A DNA stretch of 64,000 bases from Euglena gracilis (GCA_039621445.1 CP154957.1:35346227-35410226); one strand, 5' to 3'. Shown: positions 11,630-22,178, counted from the first letter of the stretch. Made by a program: numbers and translations. Notes: generated by a model from the sequence alone, not told the origin.

Positions 11630-12375
11630 TATGAGGAGGGTATACAGGGTTTAGGTGGGGGGTGCCCTTCTGGACTTGGGGGGGGGGGTTCGGTCCGCAC
11701 CGACCCCCAGGGGGGTAAACCCTCCCCCCAAATAATACCCCCCCCTAAATAATACCCTCCCCTCGGGGTCCGACTTCGGCGACTGGATTAATACCCCCCC
11801 CCCGATTTCGGCCGAAGGCCCGGATTTTGACCTGAAAATGTTGGTAAAAATCACAATCTCTGTCAACAAATTTCGAAAAAAATCGATTTTTCTGGATCAT
11901 TTGACCAAATGCAAAATGCATCTGGATCATTCTGGATCATTTGACAAATGCAAATTCCATAAGAAAGTTCAAAAAAAATGTCCCAAAGGGGGTCAAAAGG
12001 CACTGTTTTGGCTCCTACGGGACTTCAAAAAATTTCGAGAATTTTGGGGTGCTATCACCCCCCAAAATAATACCCCCCCAGGCCGGGACTTTGGGTGAAA
12101 AAAAATAATCCCCCAGGGGAGCATTATTTGGGGGGGGGGGTTACCCGGGATCCCCCCAAACAGGTCAAATTCTTCCTTCTGACACTTTGCGCGGAAATTT
12201 TTTTTGCATTTTTGACAAATTTTTGCCCAAAAAGTGCCTAAAATGATAATTCTGGCTGTTTTGGGGGGTAAAAGTTTTCGGCCCGGCACAAAGCGCAAAG
12301 CGCCAGGCCGAAAACCAGTGACCCAGACGGCGCGGCACCACTGTTTAGATGGGGGGGGGGGTCCGCCCACCCACT
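11630..12375. repeat. Dispersed repeat (~320 bp) split by an insertion
   Basis: The outer parts (11630-11713 and 12147-12375) align in order with a continuous copy at 26483-26805. Shared phrases include GAGGGT(A/G)TACAGG, GGTTACCC/GGTACCC then GGA(T)CCCCCCAAA, GACAAA-TTTTGCCC, and GGCCGAAAACC-AGTGACCCAG ahead of CGC(G)GC(A)CCACTG. The 430-bp block in the middle is the mini-element below. Confidence 0.6.
11714..12146. mobile_element. Poly-C-capped mini-element, word AATAATACC
   Basis: The left end reads GGGTAAACCCTCCCCCCAAA then TAATACC; the right end is the inverse, GCATTATTTGG plus a G-run plus TTACCC. The word AATAATACCCCCC is repeated near both ends (11731, 11747, 11790, 12066). The core (11820-12050) is AT-rich and non-coding. 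It interrupts a dispersed repeat whose intact copy at 26.5 kb shows the empty state. Confidence 0.6.
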
Positions 12376-12622
12376 TGCTGAAGACCCTGGATGGGGAATC
12401 GGGGGGATTTTTGGAACCGATGGGATTTTCTTCAGCTGTCAGCCAGGAAATTGTTCCCCTAAGAGGTTTTTCTCTTTCAAGGGGGTTTCAACATAAGGGC
12501 AGGTGAGGAGGTGGGTCATCGCCCCTCCCCCGGTCCACTGGTTGTCCTCACGAGGTGGTTTCAATGTGGCGTGCATTTTGTTGGCGTGGCTCATTTTCAG
12601 ACCTTTCCTCTTTTGTCGCTCT

Positions 12623-12626
<4 letters not shown>
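12376..12626. other. Unassigned spacer
   Basis: No repeat or exon that I can support, apart from a pyrimidine-rich lead-in to the following (CT)n tract. Confidence 0.4.

Positions 12627-12674
<48 letters not shown>
12627..12674. repeat. (CT)n microsatellite
   Basis: About 24 CT units followed by TTTTCCGCACACAG, which has the shape of a 3' splice site. Confidence 0.95.
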
Positions 12675-12677
<3 letters not shown>

Positions 12678-12680
12678 CCG

Positions 12681-14504
12681 CACACAGCGGTAAAGGAGCC
12701 AGGCGGTTTCGGATCCAGCCGGGCCTTCCTTGTCGATGCCCCCGACGCCCGGCTGGTGGGGGCAGACCGCCTGGTGACGGGGCACTCATGTTCCGCGGGT
12801 GGGCGAGTCATGGACCCCAAGGGTATGCGGACCCTCAGGGCCACCCACGGCTCCATCCAGGCAGGCGAGATAAAGCCCCGTGGGCACCCACCTGGAGAGC
12901 GGCTCCGCGTGTTGCATGGCCCTCGGGTGCTGCCGTCACCCGAGGAACGGCCCAGGAACTCCGGTTGCCAGGAGCGGGGACCCCGGGGGCCACTCGCCCC
13001 ACCCCTTGGCGTGAAGGTGGTCACCACTCTGGGATACTCTGGTCCACGGCCGGCGCCGATTGGGGTCCTGGCACCTCGTCAGCCCGCCTCCTTCACCCAG
13101 AGATGGGCCAGCCTTCCCGGAGCTACGGCCCGCAGAGAGCCACTTGCTTCGACCCCAAGCAAGGTGTGGGGAGCCCGACCCGCGACTCACCAGGAGGGCA
13201 ACGGGCTTCACCTACACGTGGCTCTTTCCTCTGTGCCGACTTGCACTGGAGGCTGTGCGGGCGGGACTTTGCGCTCGAGTCTTTGCAGGCCGAGAAGCAC
13301 CACCTCAGTTGCTGCGTGGGGTGGCCTAGCTGATGTTTGTAAACCGCGTCAGCTGGCGGGAGCCCATATTCTTTTCGACGTGGGCGGTTGCGGCGTCGGC
13401 TCACCCCGGACTCCTAGCCCCTAGCCGTCTTGGGCTGTGTGGGGAAGCGCTTCAGTCCCGTGTGCCTGGCCTCGAAGGGCTCGCAAGCGCTAGTTGCCTG
13501 GAAGGAAGGCCAGGACTTTTGTTCCACCCGTTGTAGGGTGGCCGCAGTTTCCCGCGCGTCTCTCTCTTTTCCGCACACAGCGGTAAAGGAGCCAGGCGGT
13601 TTCGGATCCAGCCGGGCCTTCCTTGTCGATGCCCCCGACGCCCGGCTGGTGGGGGCAGACCGCCTGGTGACGGGGCGCTCATGCTCAGCGGGTGGGCGCG
13701 TCATGGACCCCAAGGGTATGCGGACCCTCAGGGCCACCCACGGCTCCATCCAGGCAGGCGAGATAAAGCCCCGTGGGCACCCACCTGGAGAGCGGCTCCG
13801 CGTGTTGCATGGCCCTCGGGTGCTGCCGTCACCCGAGGAACGGCCCAGGAACTCCGGTTGCCAGGAGCGGGGACCCCGGGGGCCACTCGCCCCACCCCTT
13901 GGCGTGAAGGTGGTCACCACTCTGGGATACTCTGGTCCACGGCCGGCGCCGATTGGGGTCCTGGCACCCCGTCAGCCCGCCTCCTTCACCCAGAGATGGG
14001 CCAGCCTTCCCGGAGCTGCAGCCCGCATAGAGCCACTTGCTTCGACCCCAAGCAAGGTGTGGGGAGCCCGACCCGCGACTCACCAGGAGGGCAACGGGCT
14101 TCACCCACATGGCTCTTTCCTCTGTGCCGACTTGCACTGGAGGCTGTGCGGGCGGGACTTTGCTCTCGAGTCCTTGCAGGCCGAGAAGCACCACCTCGGT
14201 TGCTGCGTGGGGTGGCCTGGCTGATGTTTGTAAACCGCGTCAGCTGGCGGGAGCCCATATTCTTTTCGCCATGGGCGGTTGCGGCGTCGGCTCACCCCGG
14301 ACTCCGAGCCCCTAGCCGTCTTGGGCTGTGTGGGGAAGCGCTTCAGTCCCATGCGCCTGGCCTCGAAGGGCTCGCAAGCGCTAGTTGCCCAGAAGGAAGG
14401 CCAGGACTTTTGTTCCACCCGTTGTGGGGTGGCCGCGGTTTCCCGCGTGTCTCTCTCTTTTCCGCACACAGCGGTAAAGGAGCCAGGCGGTTTCGGATCC
14501 AGCC
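12681..14504 (+). repeat. 891-893-bp tandem duplication, 2 copies plus a stub
   Basis: The phrase CACACAGCGGTAAAGGAGCC begins at 12681, 13574 and 14465, giving periods of 893 and 891 bp. The first two copies are almost identical; the third is cut at GGATCCAGCCG, where a long (CT)n tract begins. Each unit is GC-rich and has an open plus-strand frame (PDARLVGADRLVTG, then VMDPKGMRTLRATHG) preceded by a pyrimidine tract and CACACAG. An exon is possible but no family is recognised. Near-identity of the copies means the event is recent or the copies are homogenised. Confidence 0.85.

Positions 14505-14587
<83 letters not shown>
14505..14587. repeat. (CT)n microsatellite
   Basis: About 40 CT units joining the truncated third tandem copy to a C/T-rich stretch downstream. 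Confidence 0.95.
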
Positions 14588-14595
<8 letters not shown>

Positions 14596-14846
14596 CGTGG
14601 GTTTCCCTTGCCTTTCCCTTTCCCCCTCCCCCCTCCCTTGGCCTCCTGTCCCCCGGTGGTGCCCGTCTGTCTGGCGCCCGGGCTGCCCTTCCCTTTCCCC
14701 TCCCCTCCTTGGCTCGGTGGCTGCCGTCTGTCTGCGCGGGCTGCCCTTCCCCCTCCCCCTCCCTTGCTGCTGGTGGGTGTGTGGCGGTCCGTGCGTGCGT
14801 GGCGTGCTGGGGGGCGGCGCTCCCCCCATGGGCTCCGCACGCCTTT

Positions 14847-15071
14847 TCACGCCACCCCCGGACCCAGCGCCAGGGCCCGGGGGGGCGGGGATGCCACCGC
14901 CGGCGCCCCCCACCCCCCAGGCCCCGTCGGCGTGGTACACCTCGTTCTGGTACCGCATGACGGGCACGGCTCTTCCGTGCCCGGCGCGGGTTCGGGGATC
15001 TCCATGGCCGTCGATCTTGGGCTCCGTCGCTCGTCCACGACCTCCTCCCCGTCCTCCGCGTCCTCCTCGTT

Positions 15072-15132
<61 letters not shown>

Positions 15133-15354
15133 GATTGGTGTGGATGGGGAGTGTGTGGTGCGGGTGTGTCGGAGGTGGAGGAGGCTGCTTTGTTTTCGTT
15201 CCAGGAGGTGCTCTGGGTGGTGACGGCAGGGCGTCCCCCGCCTGGCCTCCGACACAGCGAAACCGGGGGTGCCGGCTCACTACGCTGCGTCATCACTGGC
15301 CCACCACCACGGCCCCCGGTGTCCTCCTGGAAGGAAAGCTGCCGCTGCTGCTGG

Positions 15355-15453
<99 letters not shown>

Positions 15454-15908
15454 GGGGAGCTGGTTTGGGTCATTTTGTCGGGTTTGCGGCTTTGCCGGTC
15501 CCTTGGGGGGTGGGAGGCTCCTCCGGTGGTTGTTGAACCCTCCCCCCTCCCGCTGGGGCTAGGTTGCCGCTGCTGCCTTCGGCTGCGGCGGCTTTGGAGC
15601 ACGTCCCATTGGTTGGGGTGTGCGGGGATCGGAGGGGCGCCTGCCCGGTTTGCCCCACTCTCTCCCCTGGCGCTCCTTTGGTTGGCTGGGGGCACTGACT
15701 CCCCCCGAAAATGGCGTTCTTCGAAATTTTCCTTCATTTTTTGGAGTTCTCGGGTCAGTGCAGCGATGGTCTCTGCCATTCGCTTCAGCTGCTTGTGCAC
15801 GGCTGCCCCTCGCCTGCCGTACACAGGGGTCCACTCGGCACCCTCTTCCTCTCTTTGGCGTTGGATGCCCTGCACACTCTCAGGGCGGGAGGGTCTGAAA
15901 AATCTCAT
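14847..15908 (-). CDS. Second ORF of an RT element (coiled coil, polyQ)
   Basis: This 353-codon frame begins at an ATG (15908-15906) that overlaps the UGA stop of the upstream RT ORF in the sequence ATGA. It opens MRFFRPSRPESVQGIQRQRE, has a likely coiled coil (VHKQLKRMAETIAALTRELQ), a basic Ser/Arg-rich part, a run of about 33 glutamines from a (CTG)n tract, and an Arg-Glu run from a (CT)n tract. No catalytic domain is recognised; a nucleic-acid-binding or Gag-like role would be a guess. The reading frame beyond the polyQ may owe its openness to the microsatellites. The real C-terminus is uncertain. Confidence 0.45.
15075..15127. repeat. (CT)n microsatellite
   Basis: About 26 CT units within the antisense of the preceding ORF. 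Confidence 0.95.
15351..15452. repeat. (CTG)n trinucleotide tract
   Basis: About 33 nearly pure CTG units, read as CAG (Gln) on the minus strand in the ORF at 14847-15908. Confidence 0.95.
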
Positions 15909-18900
15909 GGCGGCGGAGTTTTCTGTCTCCCCAGGGCGGTGCCCACGGGTCGCTTCCCTATTGGGTCGCCAAGGGGCTTGGGGCCGGGGTATATCCCGCT
16001 TTGCGAACTCCCCTGCGGAACGGGTTGGCGGGGCACACAGGCACCACGCTGCCTGCCGCCCGCCTGGACGTTGTGTTGTCTCGCTCCGGGAGCGTGGGGC
16101 CCGGAGTGGTGGTTGGATGGCTGCCCTCGGGGGTTGCCTTCCGGGTTGTGGTGCCGAGGACCAGGGTGGTCGGCCTCCCCGATCCTGGCGCCTTCGTGCC
16201 AGTCGTGTGACTGGCGCTCCTGGGCAGTGCTGCTGGCCATGTGGCTGGCTGCTGCTTCGTCGAGCCATTGCTGGATGGCCTCCCTCCGTTGTGGCCCGCA
16301 GCAGGCCCAGACTTGGCTTTGCAGCTCGTGGTCCCAGGAAAAGAACATTGCCTTCCCTCGGCCTGGCTGCCTGCGCCTCATTGCTGACTTCCATTCCTCG
16401 TACTTTTCCCTCCACTCTTTCGGCCACTCGCTCAAAGTGGTGTACTTCCGCTTCTTGGAGGGGGCTTGTGAGGACGAGTCATCGTCTTCTTGTTCTTCTT
16501 CTTCTTCGGTGAGGAAAGCTTGTGGCGGCGGGGCAGGCAGCATGAGGCGATTGGCAGCCTCGATGGCTGGGATGGCTGGGGCCTCGATGAGGCCTGTGGG
16601 TGCCGGGCCGTTGATGAGTGCATTGACTTGCACGTTTTGCACCAGGACCGGGGGTTGCCCCTGTTGGTGGGTGGGGAGGTAGATGGGAATGGGGACCCGC
16701 ACCTCGACCGGCACTGGCACCCGAACCTCCACGGGCACCTGCACTGGGACCTGCACCAGGCGCTCCACGATGCGATCCACGAAGACCGGCTCACGGACCG
16801 GAACGGGCACCTGCCTCTCCACGATCACCGGTCGGTCCACCAGGACCACCCGCTCCTGATAGACCTCGCGGATGGCTGGCACCGGTGGAGCTGTAGTGGA
16901 GGCCTCAGCATGGTGCTGGGAGGATGCACCATCGTGGATGGCCGGGGTATCTTCCCCCGGCGGTGGTGGGGGTGGGAGTGGCTCCAGGACAGGGGTGGGG
17001 AGTGAAAGATCCAAAAAAGCCGGCGATCGACAGGCCAGCCTGGGCGGGGAAGCCGGGAGAGACACTGGGGCGTCCCCCAGTGTGGACTCAGGCTGGCCTC
17101 GGTCCCTTCCCACCTCCCACAAGAGGGCTCGGTCGCCGTCACCCCCCTGGACGTCTCCAGCATGCAGGTTGGCAGATGTACCAGGCGGTATCAGGACCGC
17201 GGCTGACATCGCCGGTTGGGGAGAGGAGCATTGTATTGGAGGCGGGGACATTCCCGGAGGGGCTGCAGCAGAAACACCGGCCTGGCCGGAAGCAGGCGGG
17301 TGTTCGTTGGGCAGATGTGCGGCCCCCCTGGGTGGGTGTGCTCGCGCAGAACCCTCTCCTTCACCTTGTCCTGGAGCCTCTGGGGGTGGGTGGTTGTGTG
17401 CGTGCTTGGGCACCCGCTGCTTGCCGTGTCGCACGTGGGCTGCTTGGTCGACCTCCATCACGTCGGAGTCTGACCCTGCTCTCGGTGAAGCAGGGGGAGT
17501 CATTTCCGCCAGGAGGTCGTCGATGCCTTCTGTGGCCGCGGGTGCGGAAGGATATCCAAACACCGCAAGGAAATCCTCTGTTGAGGGAGCATGTGCTTGG
17601 TCCAGCGGTATGGCGGTGGCCCACGGGGCAGGCGGCGCGCGGTTTGGGCCGGTGAGAAGCCACCTCCACACCTTGGAGAACCAGCTGCGGAGCTCGCGGA
17701 CCCGGATGTCGGTGGCATGCCAGCGCTGGAAGAGGAAACGGCTCCACACAGACTGCACCAGGCGGCGTGAATACCCCCGCCAAATGGCGTTGCGGAAGAC
17801 GTTGGCCACCGACTGCTTGAAGTCGCCCATGTGACTGCACGCCATGCGGGCAAACTCCAGCCGCCCCATGATGACACCACCCAGCTGCTCCGTGGGTGCC
17901 GTGGTGGTGGCCAGCGGATAGCGCACGATGTGGTGGGGGTAGTCTGCCTCCCGGTCGTGGACGGTGGTGTGGACCACCCGCTCCTCGTTGCTGTGGGTGA
18001 GAATGTACACCCTCACGCCCAGGCACACCACGGACTCGCCACTGGCTGTCACCTTGTACTCCATGCCGTATTCTGCTGCGGTGGGCAGGGGCATTGTGCT
18101 CGGGTGCACGATGTCATCGATGTACCGTGACACGGCTGTGGATCGGAGCTGAGGCGGGAGGGAATGCATATGGTCGCGTTCCACGGGGTAACAGGCCAGA
18201 TTGGCCAGCTGTGGGGCTGGTGGGAGGCCCATCGGCATGCCGCGTATCTGCCGCCGGACCTTCCCCCCATTGCAGGTGTAGTTGTTGTTCACCGCTGTGG
18301 ACACCAGCTCCTTCAGGTCGGACATTGTGTAGCCCAGGCCGTCCCAGGACCAGCCGCCCGTGGTGAGCGTGGGGTCGGTGTTTGCGTCGATGCCCACTGG
18401 CGTCTTGGTGTCACGGATGAACGCCCACGCCTCGCGCACGGACTCCATCGTGCGGCTGACAATGGAGTCGAAGGTGAAGGCTGTGTACATTGTGGTGAAG
18501 TCTGCCGTCTCCAAGCCTCCGGCCAGGATGTCCTTGGAGTGTGAACGCACCATGCGGACGAAAGACTCCACACTGTCAATGCCCCAGAATGCTTTGATGC
18601 CCTCGTGCTGCTGCCGCAGCTCGTCCTTCTCCCGCAGTGCTCCTTCGATGTGCTTCAGGAGCAACACCAACGCCTTGTTGAGGGCGTAGAGGGGCTGCCT
18701 GGGAGGCTCTTTTGGGGCATCTTGGCGGTCGATGGCTCCCGTGACGCTGCTGGAGTCGCGGCTCTTGCGGGTCCCGGCAATGAACCGGAACTTCTGCTTG
18801 GCAGGCTTCCAGATGCCATAGTTGTACACAACCCCGGCACCCGTGGGGAAGCTGAGCCGCTTGTTGATGTCGCTGAGGTGCGCCACGACATCACTCCAGC

Positions 18901-19567
18901 TCCCTGGCACGTCCTCGAAGACCGTGGAATCTGCGAGGTAGGCCGCCATTTGCTTCTGGTACCACCGCTTGCAGATGAACACCAAGCCGTGTGGTGCTCG
19001 GTCGTCATGGAGGAACACCAGCTCCTTTTGTGCCTCGCGGATCTGCTGCGACAGTCCTGGGAACCCCGTGGGGACGAGGTCCTCCTTCACTGCTGAGCGT
19101 TGCCAGTTGGCACAGCACCGTGCTTCCACCGCCTCTGCCCAGGTTGCGAGCTTGCGGGCGAAGGATGCATCGGTGGGGTTGCTGCGCGCCGCCCATTCTG
19201 TGTACTGGTTGAGCGCTCGCCGCAGGTCGTGGAGGACGGAGTCCGGAGGGCCCTCGAGGCGGAATTTCTTGCCCTTCGCGGCGAGTGTCTGGAGGTAGGA
19301 CCATCGGAGCAGGTCCGACTCGTTGCTCACCACATGCCCCTCATGGAACGAGGCCGGCTCGCGGCGGCGTAGCACGGTGTGGCACGTGCACCCCTCCAGA
19401 TCATCTGCCCGGGCTGCCTCCAGATCCAGATCTTCGGCCACGCGCGCATAGTTGCACAGCCAGGCCTGCCACTGTGGGGCGAACTTGTCGCACACCATGA
19501 TCGCGGCGGCCACATCGGGGTTGGGGTGCAGCTTGAACACCGCCTCTTGTCGGAGGACCTTGCGCAA
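15905..19567 (-). CDS. Reverse transcriptase ORF of a retroelement
   Basis: A 1220-codon frame. RT motifs in order: a palm start ADFTTMYTAF with the first catalytic Asp (about residue 356), RGMPMGLPPAPQLANL (about 442-457), the catalytic box SRYIDDIV (about 480-487), then SGESVVCLGVRVYI. RYIDD and the [GM]PMG-x-PPAP form recall Penelope-type and telomerase-like RTs more than Gypsy or Copia, but I see no GIY-YIG or APE endonuclease. The N-terminus carries a Cys/His cluster (CTCH, about 60-63). The C-terminal half is Pro-rich, with repeats of VPV-EVRVP, an acidic run, a KKRKY basic patch, and RIGEADHPGP, which resembles motifs before the endonuclease of some algal LINEs. The frame remains open upstream (RQFLKFCYSNNGARFLEL) to a (CT)n tract at 19685, so the start is uncertain. 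No internal stop or frameshift is seen. Confidence 0.8.
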   Translation of the reverse strand: MRKVLRQEAVFKLHPNPDVAAAIMVCDKFAPQWQAWLCNYARVAEDLDLEAARADDLEGCTCHTVLRRREPASFHEGHVVSNESDLLRWSYLQTLAAKGKKFRLEGPPDSVLHDLRRALNQYTEWAARSNPTDASFARKLATWAEAVEARCCANWQRSAVKEDLVPTGFPGLSQQIREAQKELVFLHDDRAPHGLVFICKRWYQKQMAAYLADSTVFEDVPGSWSDVVAHLSDINKRLSFPTGAGVVYNYGIWKPAKQKFRFIAGTRKSRDSSSVTGAIDRQDAPKEPPRQPLYALNKALVLLLKHIEGALREKDELRQQHEGIKAFWGIDSVESFVRMVRSHSKDILAGGLETADFTTMYTAFTFDSIVSRTMESVREAWAFIRDTKTPVGIDANTDPTLTTGGWSWDGLGYTMSDLKELVSTAVNNNYTCNGGKVRRQIRGMPMGLPPAPQLANLACYPVERDHMHSLPPQLRSTAVSRYIDDIVHPSTMPLPTAAEYGMEYKVTASGESVVCLGVRVYILTHSNEERVVHTTVHDREADYPHHIVRYPLATTTAPTEQLGGVIMGRLEFARMACSHMGDFKQSVANVFRNAIWRGYSRRLVQSVWSRFLFQRWHATDIRVRELRSWFSKVWRWLLTGPNRAPPAPWATAIPLDQAHAPSTEDFLAVFGYPSAPAATEGIDDLLAEMTPPASPRAGSDSDVMEVDQAAHVRHGKQRVPKHAHNHPPPEAPGQGEGEGSARAHPPRGAAHLPNEHPPASGQAGVSAAAPPGMSPPPIQCSSPQPAMSAAVLIPPGTSANLHAGDVQGGDGDRALLWEVGRDRGQPESTLGDAPVSLPASPPRLACRSPAFLDLSLPTPVLEPLPPPPPPGEDTPAIHDGASSQHHAEASTTAPPVPAIREVYQERVVLVDRPVIVERQVPVPVREPVFVDRIVERLVQVPVQVPVEVRVPVPVEVRVPIPIYLPTHQQGQPPVLVQNVQVNALINGPAPTGLIEAPAIPAIEAANRLMLPAPPPQAFLTEEEEEQEDDDSSSQAPSKKRKYTTLSEWPKEWREKYEEWKSAMRRRQPGRGKAMFFSWDHELQSQVWACCGPQRREAIQQWLDEAAASHMASSTAQERQSHDWHEGARIGEADHPGPRHHNPEGNPRGQPSNHHSGPHAPGARQHNVQAGGRQRGACVPRQPVPQGSSQSGIYPGPKPLGDPIGKRPVGTALGRQKTPPP

Positions 19568-19640
19568 CTCGAGGAATCGGGCACCATTGTTGGAATAGCA
19601 GAACTTCAGGAACTGCCTCTCTGGGGCCTCCTTCCGCTTG

Positions 19641-19644
<4 letters not shown>

Positions 19645-19685
<41 letters not shown>
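19645..19685. repeat. (CT)n microsatellite
   Basis: Lies just upstream of the RT ORF. CT tracts also mark 12.6, 14.5, 15.1 and 20.5 kb. Confidence 0.95.
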
Positions 19686-19686
<1 letters not shown>

Positions 19687-19769
19687 AGGCATTCATTAAC
19701 AAGTCCTTGCTGACCCCCCCACCCCATCCCATCCCGTCCCATCAAAGCACCTATGAAATTGGCTGGGTG

Positions 19770-20440
19770 TTATTGGCATGACTGGTGTGACTGGGCGTGA
19801 TTGGCTTTGAGGACTTCCATAGGTGGGGTTCCATGACTGGGTGTGATTGGCTTTGAGGACTTCCATAGGTGGGGTTCCGTGACTGGGCATGACTGGGCAT
19901 GACGAGGCATAACTGGCTTTGAGTACTCCGAAAGGTATCGCGACTGGGCGTGACTGGTCATGATTTGATGTTCCGGTGCAACCATCCTTCTGGGCTTATT
20001 TTTTCCAGTGTGGGTCGTTTTGGGCCGATTTGGGATATGGCATTTTTTTTGTCATTTACACTAGTTTTGGGGTTGTCAAATGGGGGTTCTCGGGTACTAT
20101 CTTTTTTCTTTTTCCTCTTCTTTGTTGTGACTGTCTCCCCGAGGAAGTGGGGAAGGAAGGAGGAGGAGGAGGAAAGGAGGCTGCTGTTGAGAAGTACCTT
20201 TGAAAGTACACCATTGGGGACTTCAAAGGCGATGCTGAGCGATGCTGGGTGATTGTGGGCTATTCTGGGCAATGCCGAGAAACTCTTTTGTTGCTTTCCA
20301 ATTTTGTACACATCATCTTGCTTGAAGTTGGGATGACTGCGATTTTTCTTAGCATGACTGGGTGTGACTGGGTGTGACTAGGCAGGACAGGGCATGAATG
20401 GGCGTGACTGGGTTTGGGATCCAGGATCACCATAGGTGGT
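19770..20440. repeat. GACTGGG-type minisatellite in two blocks
   Basis: Block 1 (19770-19960) repeats GACTGGGYRTGATTGG with a 52-bp higher-order unit containing TTTGAGGACTTCCATAGGTG (near 19805 and 19853). Block 2 (20350-20440) has the same word and ATAGGTGG. The 390 bp between them (19960-20350) are unrelated and may be an insertion; nothing in them is recognised. Confidence 0.7.
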
Positions 20441-20489
20441 TGATCCATTCATCCCGCCCCCCTCCCGCCACGCCAGCCCAGTGCTGAGC

Positions 20490-20510
20490 TCTCTCTCTCT
20501 CTCTCTCTCT
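20490..20510. repeat. (CT)n microsatellite
   Basis: Short pure CT tract. Confidence 0.9.
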
Positions 20511-20699
20511 GCCGGACCCGTCCCCTCCTCTTCCGCCAGCAATCCACCCCTCATCTCAGGCGGTTTTTTTTGCAAACCTGCCTGTGGTGGCTGGTTTCTG
20601 AAATATGGAGGATGCGGAGAATGAATCCCCTGTTGGGAGTCACAGAAATGCTGTGTGTTGTTGTTTCTATTTTTCCAGGTTTAACCAGAAACCATAGAA

Positions 20700-20974
20700 T
20701 TGATTTATTTGCAGGTTTTTTGTGTCTTTTTTTCTGGCATTGTTCTTAGTCGTCTTTTGTTGTTTATCCTTCTCATCCCATTTGCAGTTTTTTTGATGCT
20801 TCTCTTTTGGTGCTTCCGAGATTACCCGTCTGTCTGCCATTTTGGGGCCAACCGTCGCAGTGGGCGACCGTGCCTGGCCATGACCAGCGAGCCGCACCCT
20901 TCTAGCACTCGGATGGACGAACCGGGGCCCGGGGACCGTGCTTTTCAGGCCAGGGAGGATGGGCCGCGACAAAA
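20700..20974 (+). CDS. Candidate exon with a hydrophobic N-terminus (weak)
   Basis: The open frame starts MIYLQVFCVFFSGIVL, includes a long hydrophobic stretch, then turns hydrophilic (RMDEPGPGDRAFQARED) and meets a GT donor (GTATTG at 20975). Alternatively a shorter coding exon begins at the ATG at 20880. The T-rich first half looks like intron sequence, so the membrane segment may be an artefact. Confidence 0.2.
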
Positions 20975-20993
20975 GTATTGTTCTTGGCCTTGA

Positions 20994-21540
20994 TTTGGGT
21001 CTGTTTTGTGAGTGGCAAATATTTTTTAGTGGAAAGAGTTTTCTTCATGTGCGCCAAAACGAGGGGCGGCCGCCACTCTTTCCCTCCAAACCTCCAACCA
21101 CCTCAGATTCTATTTCATACATTTGCATTTGTGTGAAGCCCCAGCATTTGAATAAACCACCTTTGAATAAAGCACGTTGCAAACCCCCCCAGAAGAATGA
21201 AATTGGAGGCACCACACGCATGTTTGACCGGACTGAGGGAAGCTCCCTGCAGGAGGGGGGGGATTGGCTGCCGAAAAAAGTGGTATGGAAAAAAATAGGC
21301 GGAATAAAATCCTGCCAAATATTTCCGTGCTGTTTTAGCCGAGACCGCCAATTTTTTCCACCTCGTTTCTGGAAAATTTTTCAAATAATCCCCCCTTTTT
21401 TGATGGATTTCAATGCCAACACTTTCTTAGAGACGACGAAACCTCCAATTTTTTGGCACAAATGTCCCCCCCCCCCTGTAGTGCAGTCTTTCCTCGAACT
21501 CACTTGCCGTGAAGGACTCCGAGTGGCTTTGCATAAACCC
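20994..21540. other. Unassigned stretch
   Basis: AT- and C-run-rich sequence with no supported exon or repeat. Confidence 0.4.
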
Positions 21541-21774
21541 GCCCCCCCCCCCTAATAGAAGCACGGGGCCGCTACAATCGCAGGGTCCAAATAAAAGCGC
21601 ACCCCCCGCCGCCGAAGGCCGCAGTCCACTACAAGCGCACCCCCATTTTGATGGGGGTTTTGAAGGAAATCAACAAAAATTGGGCAGGAAGGGTCCGAAT
21701 AGAAGCGCACCCCCCACCGCCAGAGGCGGCAGTCCGCTATAAGCGCACCCGCACTTCTATTAGGCGGGGGGGGG
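21541..21774. mobile_element. Poly-C-capped mini-element, word AATAGAAGCGC
   Basis: The ends are inverted: a C-run then CTAATAGAAGCACGGG on the left, and GCACTTCTATTAGGC then a G-run on the right. The word (A)ATA(A/G)AAGCGCACCCC is repeated directly at 21590 and 21698, with CTACAAGCGCACC and CTATAAGCGCACC between. The 234-bp length makes it the shortest of the group. Confidence 0.6.
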
Positions 21775-21959
21775 TCGCTGAGCTCTTCTCCCTTTATGGG
21801 TAAGAGCAAAGCTTACCCCTGGGCCAAAGGGGAGGGGTCGGACCGCCCCCTGCCCCCCCCCCTGACCAGGTGGCCCCTGGTTTGGGCCACCTCGGGAACC
21901 GGCAGATTATCACCATGATCCCGGCCCCGTTCCCGGAATTTTTTTTTCAGTCACGAGCG

Positions 21960-22088
21960 ACTGGATTTCTAGTTTCCGAATCACCTCCATTTGACCCCAA
22001 CTCCCCCGCCAGGCCCGAGTTATTCACGCGCGAAGGGGTCTAAACTGGATAGGATTGGCTCCACGCTCCCCCCTTTTTTTTTTTTTTT

Positions 22089-22119
<31 letters not shown>

Positions 22120-22123
22120 TTTT

Positions 22124-22178
<55 letters not shown>

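Noticed and set aside
13681-16512. A 943-codon plus-strand ORF
   Set aside because: It crosses the tandem duplication, two (CT)n tracts and the (CTG)n tract, and is antisense to the RT element. Its openness comes from GC-rich and microsatellite sequence.
17361-18544. Plus-strand frames opposite the RT ORF
   Set aside because: They are shadows of the minus-strand RT coding sequence, whose motifs are unambiguous.
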